This document shows positions 35,584 to 42,066 of a stretch of DNA of 43,446 nt, piece by piece (positions within the stretch are counted from its first letter, which is position 1; each line of letters begins with the position of its first letter). Position numbers and translations under genes: made by a program. The notes below the pieces were generated by a model, which made no database searches, had not been told where the DNA came from, and saw nothing but the letters and a program-made list of their open reading frames with translations. The stretch comes from Chitinophaga pinensis (GTDB lineage Bacteria; Bacteroidota; Bacteroidia; UKL13-3), in assembly GCA_945873755.1 (NCBI GenBank), contig CAMCEM010000008.1:1-43446 (forward strand). The letters run 5' to 3'.

Positions 35584-36825
35584 TTATTGTGCTTTTGGTT
35601 TATTATTGGGTTTAAATTTCTTTTTGAAGCCAGGTTTTTTCTTAAAACCACCCATTGGCCTGTCCATTTTTTTATCAGGTTCGTATAATGGCGCTTCTCC
35701 TAAAAATTCAGGTAGCGGCAATTTTGGAATTTCTGTTCCAATTAAATTTTCTATACTAAAAAACCTGCGTTGATCTTTCGGATTGATAAATGTAATAGCT
35801 GTTCCAGTAGTTTCTGCGCGTGCTGTACGTCCAATTCTGTGTATATAATCTTCTGGGTCAGGTGGAACATCAAAGTTTACTACCAAGCTTATTCCATCTA
35901 CATCAATTCCGCGCGAAAGAATATCGGTTCCTATTAAAATTTGAACTTCTTTATTTTTAAAGGCAAGCATTATTTGCTCACGTTCAGCTTGTTCTAAATC
36001 GCTATGAAATGCTTTAATGGAAAGTCCTGAGCGGTATAATTCTTTACCTAATTCTTTTACTTTTTCTTTGGTACTTGCAAAAACAATTACACTGTTGTGT
36101 TCTTTTTCGTTTAAAATATGTTTCACCAATGCCACTTTTTGCGTATCGAAAGCCATAAAAGCTTGTTGTAAAATTCCTTCGGCAGGTTTACTCATAGCTA
36201 TATTTACATGTTCAGGATTGGTTAAAATTTTATTTGCCATACTCCTTATTTTTGGAGGCATGGTAGCTGAAAAAAGAACAGTTTGCCTAGTTTTGGGCAA
36301 ATAGTTAATTATCCGCATTATGTCATCATGAAAACCCATGTCAAGCATTCTATCCGCTTCATCTAACACTAAATGTTGCAATGAACTCATGTTAACCGAA
36401 CCAGCCGAAGTAAGCATTGCAATTAACCTTCCGGGAGTAGCTATAATAATGTCAGCACCTTCGCGCATTGCTTTTTTTTGTTGTTCAAAAGCAGCACCAT
36501 CGCCACCACCATAAACCGAAATAGAACTAACACCTAAAAAATAAGCAAAACCTTCTACTTGTTGGTCTATTTGCTGAGCTAGTTCTCTGGTCGGAGCAAT
36601 AATTAAAGAATTTAAGTTGCTAGTTTTGTTTTGTACTATTTTATTTAAAATGGGTAACAAATAAGCTGCAGTTTTTCCTGTTCCGGTTTGTGCGCATGCA
36701 ATTAAGTCTTTATTTGCTAAAATTAAAGGAATGGCTTGTTCTTGAATAGGAGTGGGTTTATCAAAACCCATTGACGATAGGCCATCTAATAGCTTTTCAT
36801 CAAAATTAAAATCGTTAAAGTTCAA
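35584..36825 (-). CDS. DEAD-box RNA helicase, RhlE-like
   Basis: ATP-dependent RNA helicase of 413 residues, likely involved in ribosome assembly or RNA turnover. Motifs in order: F...Q motif 'GFDKPTPIQEQAIP' (20-33), Walker A 'AQTGTGKT' (45-52), 'PTRELAQQI', 'TPGRL', 'DEAD', 'SAT', then helicase C motifs 'GTDILSRGIDVDG' and 'HRIGRTAR'. A basic Lys/Pro/Gly-rich C-terminal tail (approx. 375-413) probably binds RNA. The start codon is TTG ('NFNDFNFDE' begins the usual RhlE-type N-terminus), with no ATG upstream. RhlE-like is a family-level call. Confidence 0.93.
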   Translation of the reverse strand: MNFNDFNFDEKLLDGLSSMGFDKPTPIQEQAIPLILANKDLIACAQTGTGKTAAYLLPILNKIVQNKTSNLNSLIIAPTRELAQQIDQQVEGFAYFLGVSSISVYGGGDGAAFEQQKKAMREGADIIIATPGRLIAMLTSAGSVNMSSLQHLVLDEADRMLDMGFHDDIMRIINYLPKTRQTVLFSATMPPKIRSMANKILTNPEHVNIAMSKPAEGILQQAFMAFDTQKVALVKHILNEKEHNSVIVFASTKEKVKELGKELYRSGLSIKAFHSDLEQAEREQIMLAFKNKEVQILIGTDILSRGIDVDGISLVVNFDVPPDPEDYIHRIGRTARAETTGTAITFINPKDQRRFFSIENLIGTEIPKLPLPEFLGEAPLYEPDKKMDRPMGGFKKKPGFKKKFKPNNKPKAQ

Positions 36826-36962
36826 AAATTTTTTTTTAAAATGTTATTTATTTGAAACAAGTTACATATTTTACTGTAACTGTTTTAAAACTTTTACAAT
36901 ATATGTTAAATAGTGCTTTATGCAATATTACTATATGAAAATCAGCTTTTAAAAAATAAGTA

Positions 36963-37484
36963 TTACCTTATTCTGTCAGCACTTTTCACCAAGTCATCAT
37001 CTTTTTTTATTAAACGCAAAACGCGCCAGTTAAGGTAAAAGTTAAAAATCATTAACATAATTCCTAAAGTACTGTAAGGCATTAGTTTACTAAATTCAAA
37101 GCCTGGAATATAATTGATTGCTTTTGCAAAAACTGCCGAATACAACATAGCCATTACCAAAAAATTTAAACGTGTTAGCTTCATTTGTTTTTCCCGATTT
37201 TTATAGCTAAAAATGATTGAAATAGTTAACCCAATTAAAATTGCAGCAATGGCAATTAAGCCATATTGAATAGTCATTGATTTGATAGCAGAAGTTTGTG
37301 TTTCATGTCCTCCTACTATGCTTTTTTGCACTTCTGTTACTTTAAAATAAAATATATTTAAGTCATATTCATCAACTCCATTAGTAGGATTTGGTTGTTT
37401 CAATGATAGTAAACTTCCGCTAAACATTACTGAAGTTAATACAATAATAGCAATTAAATATACGGTTTGAATGCGTTGAATCAT
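36963..37484 (-). CDS. DUF4293 family membrane protein
   Basis: Integral membrane protein of 173 residues with four hydrophobic segments (about 7-27, 70-95, 107-127, 132-152). The start 'MIQRIQTVYLIAIIVLTSV' and late 'NFYLNWRVLRLIKKDDDLVKSADRIR' are typical of DUF4293, a family found almost only in Bacteroidota and often encoded near DNA-dependent RNA or rho-like genes. Function unknown. It diverges from the thiolase gene and is separated from the DEAD helicase by 137 bases of AT-rich sequence without a visible terminator. Confidence 0.8.
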   Translation of the reverse strand: MIQRIQTVYLIAIIVLTSVMFSGSLLSLKQPNPTNGVDEYDLNIFYFKVTEVQKSIVGGHETQTSAIKSMTIQYGLIAIAAILIGLTISIIFSYKNREKQMKLTRLNFLVMAMLYSAVFAKAINYIPGFEFSKLMPYSTLGIMLMIFNFYLNWRVLRLIKKDDDLVKSADRIR

Positions 37485-37556
37485 GGTTTTAATTATTTTA
37501 AAAAGTTTGGCAATTTATAATTCTTTATTGGTATTTTTAAAAATGAAAAGTAGCAT

Positions 37557-37564
37557 TAGCTTTG
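37557..37564 (+). promoter_or_regulatory. -7 promoter box TAGCTTTG for the thiolase
   Basis: TAnnTTTG match 28 bases before the ATG at 37593, within the divergent region with DUF4293. A TTG at 37528-37530 is 26 bases upstream, longer than the consensus spacing. Confidence 0.45.
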
Positions 37565-37592
37565 CCAATCAATTATTTTATATAAATATAAC

Positions 37593-38789
37593 ATGAAGGA
37601 CGTTTTTATTATTGATGCTGTGCGCACACCCGTTGGTAAATTTGGAGGAGCTTTAAGTACCATTCGTCCTGACGATTTAGGAGCTGAAGTAATTAAGGCC
37701 TTAATTGCTCGCAATCCAAACATTGATATCAATGAAATAGAAGATGTGATTTTTGGCGCTGCCAACCAAGCTGGTGAAGACAATAGAAACGTGGCTCGAA
37801 TGAGCGCTTTATTAGCAGGTCTGCCCATTACAGTTGGAGGTAATACCGTGAATCGTTTATGTGCTTCAGGCTTACAAAGTATAGCCGATGCTAGCCGTGC
37901 CATTGCTTGTGGCGATGGCGATATTTATATTGCCGGAGGCACAGAAAGCATGACCCGAGCGCCTTTTGTAATGGCCAAGGCAGAAACTGCTTTTAGCAGA
38001 ACACCCGAAATTTATGATACCACCATTGGCTGGCGATTTACCAATTCAAAATTGTCAGAACTTTACCATCCATATTCTATGGGTGAAACGGCCGAAAATA
38101 TTGCTGCGCAATGGAAAATTAGCCGTGAGGCGCAAGATCAGTTTGCCCATGCTTCACAATTAAAATACCAAGCCGCCCACGATTCAAATATTTTTGCTAA
38201 CGAAATTATTCCAATAAGCATTCCTCAAAAGAAAGGCGATGCCATTATTTTTAATAAAGATGAACATCCTCGTTTGGGAACAATTGACGATTTAATCAAA
38301 CTAAAGCCTGCTTTTAAAAAGGATGGTTCGGTTACAGCTGGTAATTCTTCAGGAATAAATGATGGCGCTGCTGCTTTAATTTTAGTGAGTGAAGATGCTG
38401 TAAAAAAATATAATTTAACCCCAATTGCTCGTTTGGTAAGCAGGGGTGTTGCTGGTGTTCATCCATCTATTATGGGAATAGGACCAGTTCCTGCAACACA
38501 AAAGGCTTTAAAGCGTGCAGGATTAACCATGAACCAAATTGGTTTGGTAGAATTAAACGAAGCTTTTGCTGCGCAAGGTTTGGCGTGTATGCACGATTTG
38601 CAAATGAACCCAGAAATTGTAAATGTAAATGGTGGTGCTATTGCAATTGGTCATCCGCTTGGAGCAAGTGGCGCCAGGATTTCTACTACATTGATTCATC
38701 AAATGCAAAAACAAAATGTACAATATGGTTTAGCTACCATGTGCATTGGCGTTGGGCAAGGTGTTGCTTTGATTTTTGAAAAAGTATAG
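37593..38789 (+). CDS. Acetyl-CoA acyltransferase (thiolase)
   Basis: Cytoplasmic thiolase of 398 residues that cleaves a 3-ketoacyl-CoA with CoA to acetyl-CoA and a shortened acyl-CoA (or the reverse). The nucleophile is Cys90 in 'VNRLCASGLQS', the conserved His354 is in 'GGAIAIGHPLGASG', and Cys384 in 'MCIGVGQG' acts as acid/base. Length and 'NEAFAAQGLA' motif suit degradative thiolases such as PcaF/FadA; 3-oxoadipyl-CoA or long-chain beta-oxidation substrate cannot be separated by sequence here. No beta-oxidation partner genes are adjacent, so it appears to be a stand-alone gene. Confidence 0.92.
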   Translation: MKDVFIIDAVRTPVGKFGGALSTIRPDDLGAEVIKALIARNPNIDINEIEDVIFGAANQAGEDNRNVARMSALLAGLPITVGGNTVNRLCASGLQSIADASRAIACGDGDIYIAGGTESMTRAPFVMAKAETAFSRTPEIYDTTIGWRFTNSKLSELYHPYSMGETAENIAAQWKISREAQDQFAHASQLKYQAAHDSNIFANEIIPISIPQKKGDAIIFNKDEHPRLGTIDDLIKLKPAFKKDGSVTAGNSSGINDGAAALILVSEDAVKKYNLTPIARLVSRGVAGVHPSIMGIGPVPATQKALKRAGLTMNQIGLVELNEAFAAQGLACMHDLQMNPEIVNVNGGAIAIGHPLGASGARISTTLIHQMQKQNVQYGLATMCIGVGQGVALIFEKV

Positions 38790-38952
38790 CTAGTTGATGG
38801 TTGATAGGTCGTTGAGCGAAGGCTAAACAAAAAAATATCGAATGCTGAATAAGAAATGCTGAATTTAGAATTGAGTTTGTGAAAATAATCAAACCATTAA
38901 TAAAAAGTTTTTGATAAAAGGTAAATTGGAGTCCAAAGTAGTTTAACTAAAC
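38790..38952. other. Spacer between thiolase and hicA
   Basis: 163 bases, non-coding. It has a GTTGAT-type direct repeat near 38793-38810 and two ATGCTGAAT copies (about 38842 and 38856). No terminator with a T-run was found for the thiolase. The short repeats resemble those in other spacers of this window. Confidence 0.4.
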
Positions 38953-39162
38953 CTAAAAAGTTAAATTGTTTTTATCAATACCAGTTTGTTTTAAAATAGT
39001 TAAAAAAGTTCCCTTTTTCATGTCTTTACCTCCATGAATAGGAACAATAATTGTAACATTTGTTTGTGAATTATAGTATAATTGATGAGAGCCTTTTGCC
39101 CTTTTAAAATAAAACCCATTTGCTTCCAAAAGCTTTATTAAATATTTTGGTGACAGGTTTAT
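38953..39162 (-). CDS. hicA: HicA-family toxin with an ATA in place of the start codon
   Basis: mRNA-interferase toxin of type II systems, 69 residues if read from the position aligned with the usual start. The frame carries HicA hallmarks: 'LIKLLEANGFYFKRAKGSH' with the likely catalytic His26, 'IIVPIHGGKDMKKGT' and 'LTILKQTGI'. There is no ATG, GTG or TTG before 'LLE'. The expected start, overlapping the hicB stop, is ATA (39162-39160), where an ATGA overlap would read ATAA. CTG at 39156-39154 is the next option. The toxin may be silent, weakly made, or start at a non-standard codon. Coding similarity is strong; activity is doubtful. Confidence 0.7.
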   Translation of the reverse strand: MNLSPKYLIKLLEANGFYFKRAKGSHQLYYNSQTNVTIIVPIHGGKDMKKGTFLTILKQTGIDKNNLTF

Positions 39163-39383
39163 GCCACTTCTAAGTTTACTGAATACTCTAAAGTATTGGT
39201 ATCGTCTGGAATTAATTCATTCCTATCTTTTAACTCTTCAATATATAATTCAATAGCTTCTTTGGCCATAGTAATTGCTTCTTCCACGTTTTCTCCGTAG
39301 GTTATACATCCTGGCAAAGCAGGAACAATTGCAGTATAACCGCCTTCCTCTTCTTGATGTAAATGTATTTTATAAGTGTACAT
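39159..39383 (-). CDS. hicB: HicB-family antitoxin
   Basis: Antitoxin of 74 residues that blocks the HicA RNase by direct binding. The partial RNase-H-like fold is seen in 'GGYTAIVPALPGCITYGENVEEAITMAKEAIELYIEELKDR' (split across 14-54). There is no C-terminal DNA-binding domain, so autorepression by HicB alone is unlikely. A TATATTTG box lies on the minus strand at 39413-39406, 22 bases upstream. The order hicB-hicA with overlapping ends is common. The pair stands between a thiolase and hutU in a repeat-rich spot, consistent with acquisition. Confidence 0.88.
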   Translation of the reverse strand: MYTYKIHLHQEEEGGYTAIVPALPGCITYGENVEEAITMAKEAIELYIEELKDRNELIPDDTNTLEYSVNLEVA

Positions 39384-39405
39384 TTTGTTACAGATTTTAA
39401 TTTAA

Positions 39406-39413
39406 CAAATATA
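39406..39413 (-). promoter_or_regulatory. -7 promoter box TATATTTG for hicBA
   Basis: Full TAnnTTTG match on the minus strand, 22 bases before the hicB ATG. No TTG at -33. Confidence 0.45.
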
Positions 39414-39429
39414 GTAATTCGTTCCATAA

Positions 39430-39460
39430 AAAAATCCCATTCAAACAGAGTGGGATTTTT
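39430..39460 (-). terminator. Intrinsic terminator, bidirectional
   Basis: Stem AAAAATCCCA (39430-39439)/TGGGATTTTT (39451-39460) with an 11-base loop. Both strands end in a U-run, so it could stop hutU transcription before hicBA and read-through in the other direction. Confidence 0.7.
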
Positions 39461-39471
39461 TATGATATCAA

Positions 39472-39543
39472 GTCAGTTCGAGCGAAGTCGAGAACAATAC
39501 AAACTACTTTCGTCCGATAGTTTTCGACTTCGCTCAAACTGAC
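39472..39543. repeat. 24-base-arm inverted repeat downstream of hutU
   Basis: Arms 39472-39495 and 39520-39543 are reverse complements apart from two positions; the core is GAGCGAAGTCGA/TCGACTTCGCTC. It begins 9 bases after the hutU stop. From memory, sequences of this type recur between genes in many Bacteroidota. It could fold into a long hairpin at the 3' end of the hutU mRNA. Confidence 0.65.
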
Positions 39544-39552
39544 CCACAATTA

Positions 39553-41238
39553 TTAATAACCAGGTTTATCTTCCTTGTCTTTCAATCTTTCTTTAATGTC
39601 TAATCTATGTTTTCTAGCTGTATCAATCGCAATATCATAACCTGCATCAGCATGACGAATTACACCCATAGCAGGATCGTTGTGCAATACACGTTTTAGT
39701 CTGCGTGCAGCATCTTCAGTTCCATCTGCCACTATCACCATTCCTGCATGTATGCTGTAACCCATTCCTACACCACCACCATGATGAATAGAAACCCAAC
39801 TAGCACCACCAGCAGTATTAATTAATGAATTTAAAATTGGCCAATCTGCCACTGCATCACTACCATCTTTCATGGCTTCTGTTTCTCGGTTTGGACTAGC
39901 TACAGAGCCAGTATCTAAATGGTCACGACCAATTACAATTGGACCTTTTACTTTTCCAGTTCTAACCAATTCGTTAAAAGTCAAAGCAGCTTTTTCTCTA
40001 TCTCCTTGGCCTATCCAGCAAATACGAGCAGGTAAACCTTGAAATGCAATGCGCTCTTGAGCCATATCTAACCAACGGTGTAATGAAGTATTTTCAGGAA
40101 ATAAATCTTTCATTACTTGGTCGGTTATATAAATATCATTTGGGTCGCCACTTAAAGCTACCCAACGGAACGGGCCTTTTCCTTCGCAAAACAATGGACG
40201 AATATAAGCAGGTACAAAACCAGGGAACGAGAATGCATTTTCAACATGGCGTTGGTCCTTGGCTTGTCCGCGTAAGTTATTTCCATAGTCAAAAACAATG
40301 GCACCTTTTTGCTGTAATTCAATCATTAATTTTACATGGTGAGCCATGGTGTCTAACGATTTTTCTACATATCTATCTGGTTCAGTTTTACGCATGTGGT
40401 CAGCTACTTCTTCCGCTATTCCTTCAGGGTAATAACCGTTTAATGGATCGTGTGCCGAAGTTTGATCGGTTAATAAATCGGGCGTGATATTGCGCTCAAT
40501 TAATCGCTCCAATAAGTCAATCACATTGCAAAGCACACCAATTGAAAGGCGTTTGCCTTCGGCTTTGGCTTTTAAAGCCATGTCAATGGCTTGGTCAATA
40601 TCACGACTCATTACATCTAAATAACGCGTTTCAATACGTTTTTTAATTCGCCATTCAACCATTTCGGCAGCCAAACAAACACCATCGCACATGGTTACAG
40701 AAAGCGGTTGAGCTCCACCCATACCACCCAAACCGGCAGTTACAGTTAAAGTTCCTTTTAATGTACCACCAAAATGTTGGCGAGCAGCCTCAGCAAATGT
40801 TTCGTAAGTGCCTTGTACAATTCCTTGCGAACCAATGTAAATCCAGCTTCCTGCAGTCATTTGGCCGTACATCATTAAGCCTTTTTTATCTAACTCATGA
40901 AAAGTTTCCCAATTGGCCCATTTGGGTACCAACATAGAGTTTGAAATTAAAACCCTTGGTGCATCTTTATGTGTTGGTAAAATTCCTACTGGCTTGCCAC
41001 TTTGAATCAAAAGGGTTTCGTCTTCTTCTAAATCTTGTAATGCTTTTACAATTAAATCAAAACTTTCCCAATTTCGGGCAGCTTTTCCTATTCCACCATA
41101 TACCACTAAATCGTCTGGTTTTTCGGCCACATCAGGGTCTAAATTATTGTATAGCATGCGCAATGCAGCTTCTTGAACCCAACCTTTGCAACTTAATGTA
41201 TTGCCTGTAGCGGCATGTAAATCGGTATGTTTTGTCAT
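39553..41238 (-). CDS. hutU: Urocanate hydratase HutU
   Basis: NAD-dependent cytoplasmic enzyme that hydrates urocanate to imidazolonepropionate, the second step of histidine breakdown. Length 561 residues, the usual size. '[16 protein letters not shown]', '[16 protein letters not shown]' (NAD-binding glycine-rich loop), '[13 protein letters not shown]' with Cys407 (the active-site Cys410 of the Pseudomonas enzyme) and '[19 protein letters not shown]' are all present. hutH, hutI and hutG are absent from the window, so the rest of the pathway must be elsewhere. A large palindrome covers its putative promoter. Confidence 0.96.
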   Translation of the reverse strand: MTKHTDLHAATGNTLSCKGWVQEAALRMLYNNLDPDVAEKPDDLVVYGGIGKAARNWESFDLIVKALQDLEEDETLLIQSGKPVGILPTHKDAPRVLISNSMLVPKWANWETFHELDKKGLMMYGQMTAGSWIYIGSQGIVQGTYETFAEAARQHFGGTLKGTLTVTAGLGGMGGAQPLSVTMCDGVCLAAEMVEWRIKKRIETRYLDVMSRDIDQAIDMALKAKAEGKRLSIGVLCNVIDLLERLIERNITPDLLTDQTSAHDPLNGYYPEGIAEEVADHMRKTEPDRYVEKSLDTMAHHVKLMIELQQKGAIVFDYGNNLRGQAKDQRHVENAFSFPGFVPAYIRPLFCEGKGPFRWVALSGDPNDIYITDQVMKDLFPENTSLHRWLDMAQERIAFQGLPARICWIGQGDREKAALTFNELVRTGKVKGPIVIGRDHLDTGSVASPNRETEAMKDGSDAVADWPILNSLINTAGGASWVSIHHGGGVGMGYSIHAGMVIVADGTEDAARRLKRVLHNDPAMGVIRHADAGYDIAIDTARKHRLDIKERLKDKEDKPGY

Positions 41239-41255
41239 TTTATAATAAGTAGTTT

Positions 41256-41307
41256 AAAGTAAAAAGTAATTTTCAAAAGTATTGTTTTGAAAATACATTT
41301 TTACTTT
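41256..41307 (-). promoter_or_regulatory. Large palindrome over the putative hutU promoter
   Basis: Arms 41256-41278 and 41285-41307 (23 bases each, 20 paired) surround a 6-base loop (41279-41284). The first arm starts 18 bases upstream of the hutU ATG. On the minus strand the apex includes TACTTTTG (41281-41274), a TAnnTTTG match 35 bases before ATG. It could be a regulator-binding site over the promoter or a 5' leader hairpin. Confidence 0.5.
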
Positions 41308-41383
41308 ACAAAATAAATAAGTTTATGATTTTGATTGATAATTTATAATTGTATTACTTAATTTGATTTTGCTGTAAAAATCT

Positions 41384-41414
41384 GCACTCGCTCGCATCAT
41401 GCGAGTGAGTGTTT
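41384..41414. repeat. RAYT-associated hairpin, left copy
   Basis: Arms CACTCGCTCGCAT (41385-41397) and ATGCGAGTGAGTG (41399-41411) pair with one mismatch (a G-T wobble). It lies 57 bases before the transposase ATG and is an inverted copy of the hairpin downstream of the gene (25 of 27 bases). Confidence 0.8.
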
Positions 41415-41470
41415 AATTGGCGTCTCGCCCTTTTGAAATAAAAAATTAGACATATATTGCCCAATATTTT

Positions 41471-42001
41471 ATGAGTGAATTTAGAATAACAACTCCAGAT
41501 GAATTATATTTTGTAACACTAACCACTGTAGGATGGGTTGATGTTTTTACAAGAAATGATTACAAAAATATTTTGTTAGAAAACTTAAAGTATTGCCAAC
41601 AAAATGAAAAATTGGAAATATATTGTTATGTAATTATGAGTAATCATATTCACATGATTTGTAGGCTTCAAGATAAAGATTTAAAAGAATTATTAGGACG
41701 GTTCAAAAGTTATACTTCTAAACAAATAATAAAGGCAATTGAAAACAATCCTCAAGAAAGTAGAAAAGAGTGGTTGTTATATTTATTTAACTATTTTGCA
41801 AAAGCAAATAAGCAATACAGTAAAAATCATTTTTGGCAATATACAATGCATCCTGTTTTATTATATTCGAATGATGTTATTAAACAAAAAATGGACTATA
41901 TACATAATAATCCAGTAAGGGCAGGTTTGGTAAATGAGCCTGAAAATTATATTTATAGCAGTGCAAATATTTTTAGTCCTTTAAAAGTAATACCGTTTTG
42001 A
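41471..42001 (+). CDS. REP-associated tyrosine transposase (RAYT, Y1/HUH family)
   Basis: Single-strand DNA transposase of the IS200/IS605 superfamily, of the domesticated branch linked to palindromic repeats. Length 176 residues. The HUH motif is 'HIH' (His59-Ile60-His61) in 'IMSNHIHMICRL'; 'DYIHNNPVRAGLV' (about 145-157) is the RAYT hallmark and 'YIYSSANIF' a common C-terminal block. The N-terminal 'YFVTLTTVGWVDVFTR' matches the usual first strand. No accessory TnpB is present. Hairpins of one sequence flank the gene in inverted orientation, as expected of RAYT substrates. Catalytic tyrosine not assigned with confidence. It probably mobilises or replicates those hairpins. Confidence 0.9.
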   Translation: MSEFRITTPDELYFVTLTTVGWVDVFTRNDYKNILLENLKYCQQNEKLEIYCYVIMSNHIHMICRLQDKDLKELLGRFKSYTSKQIIKAIENNPQESRKEWLLYLFNYFAKANKQYSKNHFWQYTMHPVLLYSNDVIKQKMDYIHNNPVRAGLVNEPENYIYSSANIFSPLKVIPF

Positions 42002-42033
42002 AAAGGAAAGAATCAGCCAGAGGCTTATCAATA

Positions 42034-42060
42034 CACACACTCGCAAGATGCGAGCGAGTG
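42034..42060. repeat. RAYT-associated hairpin, right copy (inverted)
   Basis: 27 bases, 33 bases after the transposase stop; its reverse complement matches the left hairpin at 25 of 27 positions. Imperfect stem around CTCGCA-aga-TGCGAG. It ends 6 bases before the ATG of the next gene, so it lies in that gene's 5' leader and could hinder ribosome access. Confidence 0.8.
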
Positions 42061-42066
42061 CGGTGT

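Noticed and set aside
36826..36962. Possible small RNA or regulator between the DEAD helicase and DUF4293
   Set aside because: Only AT-rich sequence with weak, short complementarities and no promoter-box match; nothing above background.
38953..39162. Calling hicA an outright pseudogene
   Set aside because: The reading frame and key residues are intact and non-ATG initiation is possible, so it is kept as a CDS with a doubtful start.
40044..40487. Plus-strand reading frame opposite hutU (147 codons)
   Set aside because: Lies fully inside hutU, which has all catalytic motifs; the antisense product shows no recognisable domain.
41401..41470. A consensus promoter for the RAYT
   Set aside because: Only a partial TATATTGC match with a 17-base spacer to a TTG; not enough to claim.
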